A program made the position numbers and the translations under genes. Of a DNA stretch of 64,000 nt, positions 27,680-36,403 are shown one piece after another. Numbering within the stretch: position 1 is the stretch's first letter; each line of letters opens with the position of its first letter. Origin of the DNA: an uncultured bacterium (lineage in GTDB: Bacteria; Bacillota; Clostridia; Lachnospirales; Lachnospiraceae); contig CANDBT010000005.1 of assembly GCA_947383005.1 (NCBI GenBank), positions 1-64,000 of the forward strand, written 5' to 3'. A model generated the notes under the pieces. It saw nothing but the letters and a program-made list of their open reading frames with translations, was not told where the DNA came from and searched no databases.

Positions 27680-29251
27680 ATGAAAATCAGTAATATTTTT
27701 CAGACTGCCAGGTGTGTGACGGTGGAAATAGAAGACGGCGGTATTTTCAATACAAAACGCAGTTACGAGATTTATGTGGATGGACAGTATTATGGCGGGA
27801 CGGACCGCGTGGTTACAAGCATTTACGGATTGAAGCCGGATAAACGATATCGGATTGACGTGCGGGCGGAGGAAGACAGCGGCTGTTTAGAAGTAAAAAC
27901 CGATTATGAGTTTGTTACTCTTAATGTCAGGGACTTTGGCGCTAAAGGAGACGGTGTGCAGGACGATACCGGCTTTATCCAGGCAGCGATCATGGCTTGC
28001 CCGAGAAACAGCCGTGTGCTGGTTCCGGAAGGGACTTACCGGATTACCAGTTTGTTCCTGAAAAATGATTTGCAGATGGAACTGGCCAAAGGGGCTGTGC
28101 TGTCTGCCGAAACCGACCGGAACCGTTTTCCGGTGTTTCCGGGGATGATTCAGTCTTACGATGAAGAGGGGGAGTATAATCTGGGAACCTGGGAGGGAAA
28201 TCCCCTTCCTATGTTTTCTGGTATTATTACTGGCGTTAATGTCAAACATGTGGTATTATATGGACAAGGAACAATAAACGGAAATGCGAATGACAATCCA
28301 GATAATTGGTGGTATAATCCTAAGATAATGAGAACTGCCTGGCGTCCGCGGATGATCTATCTCAATTATTGCGAGGATATAACCATACAGGGTATTCAGG
28401 TGCAGAACAGCCCAAGTTGGAATATTCATCCTTATTTTTCCAATCATTTGAAATTTGTGGATTTGACCGTGCTGAATCCGCCGAATTCGCCCAATACCGA
28501 TGGCTTGGATCCGGAGTCTTGCCGGAATGTGGAAATTGCCGGCGTGTATTTTTCCCTGGGAGATGACTGTATTGCCGTTAAATCGGGAAAAATCTATATG
28601 GGCGCCAAATATAAGACGCCTTGCGAGAATATCCTTATCCGTCAATGCTGTATGCGGGACGGACATGGATCGATCACTGTGGGAAGTGAGATGGCCGGGG
28701 GAGTGAAGAACCTGACGGTAAAAGATTGCCTCTTTCTTCATACGGACCGGGGATTGCGAATCAAGACCCGGCGGGGAAGGGGGAAGGACGCCGTATTGGA
28801 TGGCATAGTTTTTGAAAATATCTGTATGGACCATGTGATGACGCCTTTTGTTGTGAACAGTTTTTATTATTGTGATCCGGACGGGTTTTCCGAATATGTA
28901 AGAAGCAAAGAGGCGCTGCCCGTGGACGAGCGGACACCATCCATCCGGTCATTGGTATTCCGGAATATTGAGGCAGAGAATTGTCATGTGGCGGCCGCTT
29001 ATATGTATGGGCTTCCGGAGAAGAGAATCGAAGAAGTAAAGATGGAACATGTCCATATCCGTTTTGCCGGGGAACCGCGGGAGGATCTGCCGGTGATGAT
29101 GGAAGGAGTAGGCCCCTGTAAGGCGATGGGGATTTTTGCCTGCAATATTGAGCGGCTGTATTTGCGGGATGTAACCGTGGACGGGCAGGAAGGAGACGCT
29201 TTTTTGCTGGATAACATCGGTCAGGTTGAAATCCAGGAAGATATGGGATAA
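27680..29251 (+). CDS. Glycoside hydrolase family 28 (polygalacturonase-type)
   Basis: GH28 enzymes hydrolyse alpha-galacturonosyl linkages in pectin. The 523-residue protein has an N-terminal beta domain (about 1-75, Fn3-like), then a right-handed beta-helix starting at LNVRDFGAKGDGVQDDT. The four GH28 signature sites are all present: NTDGLDP (Asp274), GDDC (Asp295, Asp296), GHGS (His329) and RIK (Arg360, Lys362). No signal peptide is seen, so it probably acts inside the cell on imported oligomers. The ATG at 27680 follows GAGGAG. A LacI-type regulator follows. Confidence 0.93.
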   Translation: MKISNIFQTARCVTVEIEDGGIFNTKRSYEIYVDGQYYGGTDRVVTSIYGLKPDKRYRIDVRAEEDSGCLEVKTDYEFVTLNVRDFGAKGDGVQDDTGFIQAAIMACPRNSRVLVPEGTYRITSLFLKNDLQMELAKGAVLSAETDRNRFPVFPGMIQSYDEEGEYNLGTWEGNPLPMFSGIITGVNVKHVVLYGQGTINGNANDNPDNWWYNPKIMRTAWRPRMIYLNYCEDITIQGIQVQNSPSWNIHPYFSNHLKFVDLTVLNPPNSPNTDGLDPESCRNVEIAGVYFSLGDDCIAVKSGKIYMGAKYKTPCENILIRQCCMRDGHGSITVGSEMAGGVKNLTVKDCLFLHTDRGLRIKTRRGRGKDAVLDGIVFENICMDHVMTPFVVNSFYYCDPDGFSEYVRSKEALPVDERTPSIRSLVFRNIEAENCHVAAAYMYGLPEKRIEEVKMEHVHIRFAGEPREDLPVMMEGVGPCKAMGIFACNIERLYLRDVTVDGQEGDAFLLDNIGQVEIQEDMG

Positions 29252-29412
29252 TGGGATCGGAGGATGCCGCTTCCTAATCCCGTTCTTGCGCAGATCAGCG
29301 TCGGAGTGCCGGACATCCTGGCTTTTGTCCGGCGCAGACGGGCAAGAAGATGCCCTGTTTGAGCGGTTATATAGATTGGGCTACTTTGGGGAGAAAGGGA
29401 GCAAGGGGGATT

Positions 29413-30414
29413 ATGGCAGTAACGATTAAAGATATTGCGAAACGAGCCGGGGTTTCTTATTCGACAGTTTCCCGGGCGCTGAATAATGTAGGAAGTGGTA
29501 AAGGAGAAACACGAAAAAAGATTCTCGATCTGGCAGATGAAATGGGATATGTGAGGAACCAGGCAGCTTTAAATCTGAAATTGTCCAGGTCTTACATGAT
29601 TGGGCTGTATTTTTCTACCATCAGTAAGATGACATCCCCTTTTGTCCTTCATGATGTGCTGACCGGGGTTTACAGCATTATCGGCAGTAAATACAATGTG
29701 GTGGTCAAAGGCATAGATATGCACGAACCTGGCACCTTAAATCCCAGCTATTTTGACGGAATTATTGTGTTGAGCCAGCGGACGGAAGATCTATCTTTTA
29801 TGGAAGAAGTGCTGGAAAAAAAGATTCCGATGGTGGTAATCTGCCGGGAAGTTTTTATTAATGTGCCCAATGTTACGACCAATGAAGCAGCGGCTATGGA
29901 AAGGGCTATGGATTATTTGATCGAAAACGGGCACAGGAATATCTGCGTTATTGAGGGACAGCCTAACTTAGACTCTACCAGGCTGCGCCATCAAGGGTGG
30001 CAGGTGTCGGCAAAAAAGCATGGCCTGGACCCGGATGCAATTCCGTCGGTACCGGGCACTTACCGCTATACCAGCGGCTACCAGGGAGCAAAATTTTTGT
30101 TGGAATACAAGCCTACGGCTATTCTTTGTTTTAATGATGAAATGGCTTTCGGCGCGAAGCAGGCGATTACGGAAGCGGGGCTTGAGGTGCCGGAGGATAT
30201 TTCTCTGATTGGTTTTGATAATTGGGATATGTCCGGTTACGGCAATATGCGGCTGACTACCGTGGAACGCAGCATGAGCGAGATTGCCAAGGAGGGGACC
30301 CGGGTATTGTTGCGGCGCCTGGAAGAAGGCGTGGTGGATAACCGCAGGGTTTATCTGGATAATAAGTTGATTATCCGGGATACGGTGAAGGATATCCGCA
30401 GGAGGAAGGCGTGA
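29413..30414 (+). CDS. LacI-family transcriptional regulator
   Basis: A 333-residue repressor-type regulator. The N-terminal helix-turn-helix is VTIKDIAKRAGVSYSTVSRA, with the hinge helix after it. The remainder is a periplasmic-binding-protein-like effector domain, with CFNDEMAFGAKQAI and SLIGFDNWDMSGY as landmarks. The start is ATG 29413 after AAGGGGGA; an upstream in-frame ATG at 29350 lacks a ribosome site and adds non-family sequence. It probably senses a pectin-derived sugar and binds the palindromes at 23124 and 23347 (inferred). Confidence 0.93.
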   Translation: MAVTIKDIAKRAGVSYSTVSRALNNVGSGKGETRKKILDLADEMGYVRNQAALNLKLSRSYMIGLYFSTISKMTSPFVLHDVLTGVYSIIGSKYNVVVKGIDMHEPGTLNPSYFDGIIVLSQRTEDLSFMEEVLEKKIPMVVICREVFINVPNVTTNEAAAMERAMDYLIENGHRNICVIEGQPNLDSTRLRHQGWQVSAKKHGLDPDAIPSVPGTYRYTSGYQGAKFLLEYKPTAILCFNDEMAFGAKQAITEAGLEVPEDISLIGFDNWDMSGYGNMRLTTVERSMSEIAKEGTRVLLRRLEEGVVDNRRVYLDNKLIIRDTVKDIRRRKA

Positions 30415-30436
30415 ATTTACGCAGCTTCTTGTTTAT

Positions 30437-30524
30437 GCACAGACCCGTGCAGAGGAAATATGCCACTGAGGCGGCGCACGGGTCGTGCGGCGAGTAGGGG
30501 AAGATGGCTCTTCCCTACTCGATT
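30437..30524. repeat. GC-rich CGAGTAGGGG repeat, single copy
   Basis: Same order as at 21672: GCACAGACCCGTGC, a GCGGCGCACGGG arm, CGAGTAGGGGAAGA paired with TCTTCCCTACTCG, then GATT. Confidence 0.7.
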
Positions 30525-30539
30525 CGTTTTGGGGGTAAT

Positions 30540-30611
30540 ATGCTCTAAATGAATTCTTAATCACGGGATTTTCTTATGGTTAGGGAAGAACTCATTTAGA
30601 GCATTTTTCGT
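30540..30611. terminator. Bidirectional terminator between the LacI and XRE genes
   Basis: TGCTCTAAATGA (from 30541) pairs with TCATTTAGAGCA (to 30602), with further pairing inward (TTCTT/AAGAA), and runs into TTTTTCG. The flanking genes converge, so one hairpin can serve both. Confidence 0.75.
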
Positions 30612-30633
30612 GCAAGGGAGGCAGATGCATAGC

Positions 30634-30685
30634 CGACACGAATATCAAGCGCGTTTTACTTTAAGATTAATGCAAGGCTGTACTA
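30634..30685. repeat. Right-end fragment of the CTAG-bounded MITE
   Basis: GACACGAATATCAAGC, then TTTAAGATTAATGCAA and GTACTA match the right end at 7410-7461. The left half is missing. It abuts the 3' end of the XRE gene. Confidence 0.65.
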
Positions 30686-30985
30686 AATATCTGTCATTTT
30701 TTCGATTATCAAAAGAGCGTAGTCTTTCTTTTTTTCATCCAGTAAAGCCCAGGAATTAAGGAGCCGGACTTGGTCCGGAGTCAGATCCGGGTATTCCCCG
30801 GGTTCAGAGAAAAACTGAGCCACGGATATGCCAAGAGCGTCGCAAATCCGCTGAATCGTGTCTAAAGACAGGGAAGATTGCTGACGTGCGATTTTGGAAA
30901 AGGCAGATTGGGAAATTCCTGTGATCTGGGAAAGGCGGTATTTACTTATCTTATGTTTGCTGCACAAATCGTCGATGCGCTCCAT
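30683..30985 (-). CDS. XRE-family helix-turn-helix regulator
   Basis: About 100 residues from the ATG at 30985 (ATG 30994 is an alternative), with AGGA about ten bases upstream. The helix-turn-helix spans IDDLCSKHKISKYRLSQITG and SQSAFSKIARQ, ending with the family's ICDALGISVAQFF. A short C-terminal helix follows. The open frame continues upstream to 31156, but that part is repeat-derived and unlikely to be translated. Target genes are unknown. A truncated relative lies just upstream at 31216. Confidence 0.85.
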   Translation of the reverse strand: MERIDDLCSKHKISKYRLSQITGISQSAFSKIARQQSSLSLDTIQRICDALGISVAQFFSEPGEYPDLTPDQVRLLNSWALLDEKKKDYALLIIEKMTDI

Positions 30986-31039
30986 AATATTCATTTCCTG
31001 ATTTTGCTCCGTTTCTATATTGGTATTGGGGAATCTTTT

Positions 31040-31160
31040 TGGTTTTATGTATTCTCGGAGTCTCTTTGTGCCTGAATTCGTGAGATGATTTTTTGTCAAT
31101 TGTGCATAAATTTGTGAGGCGTACGTGGAATGTACGTTAATTGAATTTAAGTGCATATGA
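31040..31160. repeat. CAGGCACAAAGAG repeat, long copy
   Basis: On the minus strand, CGTACGTTCCAC-like sequence is followed by CAAATTTATGCACA, TCTCACGAATTCAGGCACAA and AGAGACTCCGAGA. Near-identical order occurs at 41570-41655. A more diverged copy lies at 34280-34390. Confidence 0.6.
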
Positions 31161-31215
31161 CGGAAAATCAGTCACAAAGGCAGGTGCAAAAGAGATCCCG
31201 GGGATATTTTATTGG

Positions 31216-31427
31216 CTATGGCAAGGAAGATTGATGTGCCGGACCAGAGCTTTGGCTGATGACAAAAGCCTTTAAAATGGTGTTAATGCTCTCTTCCACT
31301 AACTGAAGCTGATTGAGCGGGAGATGCTTCAGGCGTTCAAAAGTGGCTGAAATATCGTTGTTCTCCTGCTTGCCGAAAAGCAGATAATCGCTGGATACAC
31401 AAAGGACATTGCAAATCAGATTTGATT
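31216..31427 (-). pseudogene. C-terminal remnant of an XRE-type regulator
   Basis: Reading leftward from about 31427, the frame gives LICNVLCVSSDYLLFGKQ, then ATFERLKHLPL and QLVEESINTILKAFV, ending at TAG (complement of 31216-31218). VSSDYLLFGK is the typical end of an XRE helix-turn-helix domain. The N-terminal DNA-binding half is missing. The rest of 31428-31642 is AT-rich with a possible divergent promoter. Confidence 0.55.
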
Positions 31428-31642
31428 TTTTGTGGTTTGGATTTTAACTTGGTGTAAGATTTTTTGATACTTTCTTTTAAGAAACTGCTTACTTTCTTTT
31501 AAGAAAATGCTATAATTTTTTAAACCATAAAGAAACAATAAATATTTTTACAGAATTGTGGATATAGGTTGGAAGATAAAAAAATTGAATTTGGCATTGG
31601 TGAGGAAAATATTAAATTATACAGAGAGGATGGGATGATGTT

Positions 31643-32059
31643 TTGAGTCAAGATAAGGAATTTGAAGATTTAGTGAGATTTCGGGGATTACTTATTTTAG
31701 AAGAGGAAGAATTAAAGAATAGAGGGCGGTTATTGAAAGAAGTAAAAAGCAGTTTATTAAATGATAATTATTTGCAGATTTATGAGAGGGCTCTTGTTGG
31801 AAAATGTGCATATGTAAGGCCATATATAATGTCAGAAACTCGAGATTTTGCATTAGGGCTATCACGCGTTTTTATGTGTGGTTCTTCTAAAAGAGAACTG
31901 AGTCTTTATGTAGACCAAGATGTAAATCCTGTATTATATAGTGAAAATTTTTCATCAACACATCCATATTATAATGTGTATATATTATCGGGAATAAGAT
32001 TTACACGAATATATGATTTTTTAAGGGATTATATGTACAAATATCAAGAAAATACATGA
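31643..32059 (+). CDS. Hypothetical protein in an AT-rich island
   Basis: A 138-residue protein starting at TTG 31643, since the ATG codons just upstream run into TGA; GAGGATGGGA provides the ribosome site. It is rich in charged residues with a helical first half (EDLVRFRGLLILEEEELKNR) and no membrane segment. No family is recognised. Its low GC matches the next two genes, and the three probably arrived together. Confidence 0.55.
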   Translation: MSQDKEFEDLVRFRGLLILEEEELKNRGRLLKEVKSSLLNDNYLQIYERALVGKCAYVRPYIMSETRDFALGLSRVFMCGSSKRELSLYVDQDVNPVLYSENFSSTHPYYNVYILSGIRFTRIYDFLRDYMYKYQENT

Positions 32060-32132
32060 GAGAATAAACATTATAAATTTTTTTTATAAGAAATGAATCG
32101 TAATCGAAAAGTAAAAGACTAAAGGAAATATT

Positions 32133-32980
32133 ATGTTTGGGTATGTAAAATGTTATAAAAATGAATTGAAAGTAAAACATTCAAAACAATATGATATTTA
32201 TTATTGTGGAGTATGTTTTTTCGGATGTCATTAAGTTATGACGCTACATTTCTTAGTATATTTTTAGACGGATATAGTACAAAATTGGAAAGTTGTCAGT
32301 TTCGCTGTCTGTTTGTGCCATTTGGAAGAAGAAGGGAATTGAAATGTAATATTGCTGTGTTAGATTATGCTGCTTTAATTAATGGATATTTGTTTGTTAA
32401 AAAATTGGAGGATAATTTTTGTGATGATAAAAATTGGTTATGTGGTATAGTATCGTTTCTTTTAAAAAAGACGGCAAGATATCGTAATTTTAGAACAAAT
32501 CATGAAAAGCTATTTTTAACTTTAGAAAATTGTTATTTTCAATATATGAACGCAGAAAAGAACCAATTATTTTGCTCTGCTGATGAATATATTGGTCTTT
32601 TTGGTGATTTTTTAGGGGAGGTTTATCAAGGAATTTTTGAATATAGCCAAGAGGGTTTTGAAGATAAGAAAATAAAACAAAATCTATTTATATTTGGTAA
32701 AATTATTGGTATGTGGATTTATACTATCGATGCACTAGACGATTATGAAATAGATAAAAAAAGACATAAATTTAATCCTTTAATGTATATGAAAGAAGAT
32801 ACAAGCACTTTGCCGGGTAAAGTAGAGAAAATGTTAATATTGATGCAAACAGATTTGTTTATAAGATTCAAAGAAATTGAGAGTAATACGAATGGAGAGA
32901 TTATTAAAAATATACTAACTTATGGAATGCGAAGAACGATGGATAATGTTATGAAAGGTTGGAAAAATGAGGGAATATAG
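32133..32980 (+). pseudogene. DUF5685-family gene with an internal frameshift
   Basis: The ATG at 32133 (AAAGGA upstream) begins MFGYVKCYKNELKVKH and reaches YYCGVCFFGCH before TAA. The second part continues one frame back as SLSYDATFLSIFLDGYS to 32980. Together they match DUF5685: the FGYV start, YYCGxC, LSYDxTF, the FRCLFVPFGRR region and YTIDALDDYEIDKK. About ten residues normally lying between YYCGxC and LSYD appear missing, so a deletion with frameshift is likely. A slippery heptamer T TTT TTC (32216-32222) sits exactly where a -1 shift would join the two frames. The family's function is not established. Confidence 0.7.
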
Positions 32981-33263
32981 TACAAATGGCTGGGATGGTA
33001 TGCAACAGATAAAAAGATTGAAGAATGAATTTTTTTATGAAAAAGCAGCAGAGGAGTGGATAAAATTGGAAGGGTATGCACAGAATACGGAAGTTAAAAA
33101 AGCGTTAATTTCCTTGTACGCAGATTATGATAGTGATTGTAGCCCATTAATATGGTTTTGTCTTGGCTGTGAATCGGCAAGTTCTGAGGAAACTTGTAAA
33201 GGAGAAGATTGTTGTGGATGTATATGCTGTGGAATAGCTATATGTCTTATGTGCAATCATTAG
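32967..33263 (+). CDS. Small protein with a cysteine-rich C-terminus
   Basis: A 98-residue protein whose ATG overlaps the end of the DUF5685 gene. The first 60 residues are helical and charged. The last 35 hold eleven cysteines, including CCGCICCGIAICLMC, in a hydrophobic setting that could bind metal or insert in a membrane. Small Cys-rich proteins next to DUF5685 genes are familiar in gut Clostridia (from memory, not checked). No catalytic motif is seen. Translational coupling to the preceding gene is likely. Confidence 0.6.
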   Translation: MREYSTNGWDGMQQIKRLKNEFFYEKAAEEWIKLEGYAQNTEVKKALISLYADYDSDCSPLIWFCLGCESASSEETCKGEDCCGCICCGIAICLMCNH

Positions 33264-33419
33264 AATAATAATTATATGATATTTCTGAATAATACATATG
33301 AAAGATTCCTGTATAATATAAAGTGTAAAGGAAGTTGACCCAAAAAGATACCTCATGTAAAGTTGGATTGTTACTGACCTGACCGTTGGTAAAATCCAAA
33401 AATACAAGAGGTATCTAAG

Positions 33420-33830
33420 ATGAATAGTAAAGGAAAAAAGGCAAAAAAGCAAGTAGTAACCGATAATTCAACCGTAAATGTTCTTTCCCAGGAAGAACAC
33501 GCCAGAAGAATCGCCGCGATTCAGGAAGGCATGAAGGCTTCAACCTGGCGGGAATTGGAAACAAACGGCAAGCTCACAAAGAACGATAAGCTCACATTCA
33601 TTAGCGATGACATGCTGATCCTTGGCTGCGATATTGGCAGCGAGACCCACTATGCGAGGGCTATCGATTCCAGAGGGCGGGAACTGAGCGGGGACGCGTT
33701 CCCCTTCAGCAACAGCGAGGAAGGCTTTCAGAGCGCGAAAGCCTGGGCTCTGGAGCTGGCTGCCACGAATGGCAAGCGCCAGATTGTGCTTGGCCTTGAG
33801 CCGACAGGGTACTACTGGTTCTGCAATTGG
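33420..33830 (+). pseudogene. IS110-family transposase, N-terminal fragment
   Basis: The frame from ATG 33420 shows the DEDD-type transposase start: ILGCDIGSETHYARAID and, later, LGLEPTGYYWF, which carry the first two acidic residues. After about codon 137 (near 33830) the family sequence stops and unrelated wall-binding sequence begins, so some 270 residues are missing. About 110 bp upstream (33310-33419) may be the left end of the element. The GC content is higher than that of the AT-rich genes before it. Confidence 0.75.
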
Positions 33831-33839
33831 CGGGCCGGG

Positions 33840-34257
33840 CTCTGCACCAGGATTATCGCTGCCCTCTTATGTGGTCACAGGAAATTGGACACAGCATGCG
33901 GATGGAAGATGGAGTTTTTCCGACTCTGCCGGGATAGCCTATAAAAACCAGTGGGCTGCGGTATATAATCCCTATGCGGATACCGCTAAAGGAGCCAGGA
34001 ATTATGACTGGTTCCGGTTTGATGAGAATGGATTTATGCTGGCCGGATGGTTTACTGACCCGGCAGACCATAATCTGTACTATCTAAGCCCGGTTTCGGA
34101 TGGGACTTGTGGGAGGATGGTGACTGGCTGGACAGTTATCGATGGTCAGGAGTACTATTTTAATCCGATTTCGGATGGAACCATGGGACGGATGCTGAGA
34201 AATGAGTCTACCGGAGACGGCCATTTTGTGGGGAAAGACGGGAGAAAAGTGTATTAG
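33840..34257 (+). pseudogene. C-terminal remnant of a wall-binding-repeat protein
   Basis: From about 33860 the frame reads GNWTQHADGRWSF, FRFDENGFMLAGWFTD, LYYLSPVSDGTCGRMVTGW and EYYFNPISDGTMGRML, ending at TAG 34255. These are choline/glucan-binding type repeats (aromatic-rich, GW...YYF units). The start of the gene was replaced by the IS110 fragment, so no ribosome site or signal peptide remains. The next intact gene at 34441 has the same repeat type. Confidence 0.65.
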
Positions 34258-34279
34258 GGAACAGGTGATAACATTATGA

Positions 34280-34390
34280 GTACTTTGGGAAGCTCTTTGT
34301 GTCCGGATTGGTGAGATGATTTATTGTCAGAAGCCCCCAATTTATGTTGGTTAAATTTGGGTGCTTCTGGCGGAAAAACAGTCATAAAGA
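34280..34390. repeat. Diverged copy of the CAGGCACAAAGAG repeat
   Basis: AAGCTCTTTGTGTCCGGATT, then GGTGAGATGATTTATTGTCA and GGCGGAAAAACAGTCAT parallel 31060-31175 in order, with a different middle (GAAGCCCCCAA...TTGGGTGCTTC hairpin). Confidence 0.45.
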
Positions 34391-34440
34391 TGAGGATAAG
34401 GGAGTTTCCAAGAAAGTTCGCTATGAAAAGGGAGATAACG

Positions 34441-35364
34441 ATGAGGAAAAAGAGATTTGCCATATTGTTTGCGGGGATAATGACGTTTGGCATTGGTTTT
34501 TCTTCTTATGCAGGCCAATGGAAATCCGATGAAACAGGATATTGGTATGAAGAAGAAAATGGTTCATATGTAATGGATGAATGGAGGAATATTGGAGGAA
34601 AATGGTATTATTTTGACCACAATGGATATATGATGGAGGATACCTGGATAGGGGATTACTATGTGGGTGAAGATGGAGCCATGCTGGCTAATACCCTTAC
34701 GAAAGATGGGTATTGGCTGGATGGGGACGGGATAAAAGATGAAAAGAAAAGAATTTACGGAGAAATGGTATTTAATCCAACAAATTATAAAAAAGAAGGG
34801 GATCGGATAGAAATTGTCGGCGATATATGCGATACCGGGTATATGGCGCAGGAAGAAATTGAGAAATTGCGGGTAGGAGACTGGATTGTTTTACCTGATA
34901 AAAAACAAATAGGAAGGGTTCGGGAGTTTACGGTTAAGGTTCCAATCGTGGATGTTAAAGTGGATAGAGGATTAAAAACGGTAATCAGCGCCCCATATTA
35001 TTATCAAGATGAAGGGGATCCTTATGCATTGCCGGGAGAGGGCTATGAATATTGGCTGAATTCGCAGTCAATAAGCGAGATAGGGCTGGAAGGGACGATA
35101 CATATGGGAGATTATGTCTATCGTATCGTCAAGAAAGATGCGATGCTGATTGCTGATTCCCGTACGGAATTTATCGATGAAACCGCGCAGATGTATGGAG
35201 ATGAAACACGCCCCAAAAATTCTCTTGAGACATATTTACAAAGCTATGTTGGCAACCCTATTGCATATGGACATTCGCCGGATGCAAGTAAAGTCTTGCA
35301 GATAAGCATTACCGGCAACCATATTGACCAGGCGGTTGATATGTTTGAAAATTATGTGGGATAA
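34441..35364 (+). CDS. Secreted protein with N-terminal wall-binding repeats
   Basis: A 307-residue exported protein. The start is ATG 34441 after AAAGGGAG, giving a clear signal peptide (MRKKRFAILFAGIMTFGIGF, cleavage near SSYAG). Residues 25-100 contain aromatic wall-binding type repeats (GYWYEEENGSYV, GGKWYYFDHNGYMMEDTW, YYVGEDGAML). The remaining 200 residues form an unrecognised extracellular domain (GDWIVLPDKKQIGRVREF). It probably binds the cell wall or a surface glycan. The neighbouring remnant at 33840 suggests a former cluster of such genes. Confidence 0.75.
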   Translation: MRKKRFAILFAGIMTFGIGFSSYAGQWKSDETGYWYEEENGSYVMDEWRNIGGKWYYFDHNGYMMEDTWIGDYYVGEDGAMLANTLTKDGYWLDGDGIKDEKKRIYGEMVFNPTNYKKEGDRIEIVGDICDTGYMAQEEIEKLRVGDWIVLPDKKQIGRVREFTVKVPIVDVKVDRGLKTVISAPYYYQDEGDPYALPGEGYEYWLNSQSISEIGLEGTIHMGDYVYRIVKKDAMLIADSRTEFIDETAQMYGDETRPKNSLETYLQSYVGNPIAYGHSPDASKVLQISITGNHIDQAVDMFENYVG

Positions 35365-35510
35365 GCGGATAATAAGATAAAATGATGCCATTAAATAAAA
35401 CCTCTAAACATACTAAGTGCTTGCATTGACGCAAACATCAAGTTTTAGTGACTATTGTGTGTGCTATACTTTTTCTGTTACCGCCCCGATACTGGCAGCA
35501 GGAGGGGGGC

Positions 35511-35594
35511 GTGAATATATTGCTATCTTTCGCTATCTCCGTATTGGCCAGTGTAGTCGCCTATTACCTGTGCAAGTGGTTAGATGGGGAATAA
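35511..35594 (+). CDS. 27-residue hydrophobic peptide, candidate type I toxin
   Basis: A GTG start at 35511 preceded by GGAGGGGGG opens a 27-codon frame: a single membrane-spanning stretch (ILLSFAISVLASVVAYYLC) followed by a KWLDGE tail. The length, one membrane helix and basic/acidic tail fit small type I toxins. A hairpin at 35643 ends the transcript and a convergent promoter lies at 35726-35754. The tail resembles SKWLDS of the second ORF at 35829. Expression and toxicity are untested. Confidence 0.6.
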   Translation: MNILLSFAISVLASVVAYYLCKWLDGE

Positions 35595-35631
35595 ATAGCC
35601 GGTAACCTAACCCAGACGGTTGGCTTCTCCG

Positions 35632-35719
35632 TAAAAGAAGAAGAACCCCCGAATGTACGGCAATACAATCGGGGGTTCGTTCTTTTTGTGTTTCCGCGAA
35701 TATTATTATCCTTTTGCCT
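35632..35719 (-). ncRNA. Candidate antisense RNA to the tiny ORF at 35511
   Basis: On the minus strand TTGTAA (complement of 35749-35754) and TATAGT (complement of 35726-35731) are exactly 17 bp apart, predicting a start near 35719. The RNA would read through the GAACCCCCGA/TCGGGGGTTC hairpin (35643-35678) into TTCTTCTTCTTTT. It would overlap the 3' end of the peptide mRNA, as in txpA/RatA-type systems. Confidence 0.5.
35643..35678. terminator. Shared hairpin between the tiny ORF and antisense RNA
   Basis: GAACCCCCGA (35643-35652) and TCGGGGGTTC (35669-35678) form a 10-bp stem. T-rich sequence lies on both sides (GTTCTTTTT on +; TTCTTCTTCTTTT on -), so it can end both transcripts. Confidence 0.7.
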
Positions 35720-35828
35720 ATTGGCACTATAGCATATACAAACCTAATTTACAATATATCCCCGAAAATATTTAATTGTCAATTTTCTATTCACAACCTG
35801 ACTTTATACTTATAATAACAAAAAATCT

Positions 35829-35951
35829 TTGTATCGCCTTAATGTAGCGGTTTTACAAGGATTTCTTTTTTTAATCACTGTCATGGCAGGTGTGGTTAGC
35901 CACCGCATCAGCAAATGGCTTGACAGTCGAGATTCAAAGGACAACAAATAG
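35829..35951 (+). CDS. Second tiny hydrophobic peptide, candidate type I toxin
   Basis: The frame from TTG 35829 to TAG 35949-35951 encodes up to 40 residues with a membrane stretch (FLFLITVMAGVVSHRI) and the tail SKWLDSRDSKDNK, similar to the KWLDGE tail of the first peptide. The start codon is unclear because no good ribosome site is seen; ATG 35883 would remove most of the membrane segment. A TATAAT lies 20 bp upstream. A hairpin at 35988-36025 and a convergent promoter repeat the layout of the first unit. Confidence 0.45.
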   Translation: MYRLNVAVLQGFLFLITVMAGVVSHRISKWLDSRDSKDNK

Positions 35952-35974
35952 CCTGGCGGGTGCTTTGCCGCCAT

Positions 35975-36064
35975 AACAAGAAAAGAAGAAACCCTGGACT
36001 GTGCTGGAACACGGTTCGGGGTTTCGTTCTTTGTCCACATGGACTTATCATTTCTTTTAGCCTA
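35975..36064 (-). ncRNA. Second candidate antisense RNA
   Basis: On the minus strand TTGCCA (complement of 36094-36099) and TATAAT (complement of 36071-36076) are 17 bp apart. The sequence around it (TATGCTATAATTGCCAATAG) closely matches the first antisense promoter (TATGCTATAGTGCCAATAGG). The RNA would cover the GAAACCC/GGGTTTC hairpin at 35988-36025. The rest of 36100-36403 is partly GC-rich with no gene seen. Confidence 0.5.
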
Positions 36065-36403
36065 TTGGCAATTATAGCATATGCAGTTCCGTTTGGCAAT
36101 ATTCTTTTTCATATATGCTTCCAAGTTCCTGCCCCGTGAAAAATAATCCCTAACTCTGAAACAACCTTGGGAGCGTTCAGTTATCCTCTTTACATTCATT
36201 TTGACATAGTTTATAATTGAAGCATAAATAGCCTGTTTTCCAAGGAATGGGCAGATTTGAGGTGTTTTAGGGCGCTAAGCGTCCGGCGGACGTTTGCCCG
36301 GCGCCGCCGGAGTGGAGGCGCGGGAGCATGGGATGCGGGGCAATCCATGTACCATAGAGGGCCAAAACATTTTTGGTCCTGACATCATGAAATGGAGATA
36401 AGT

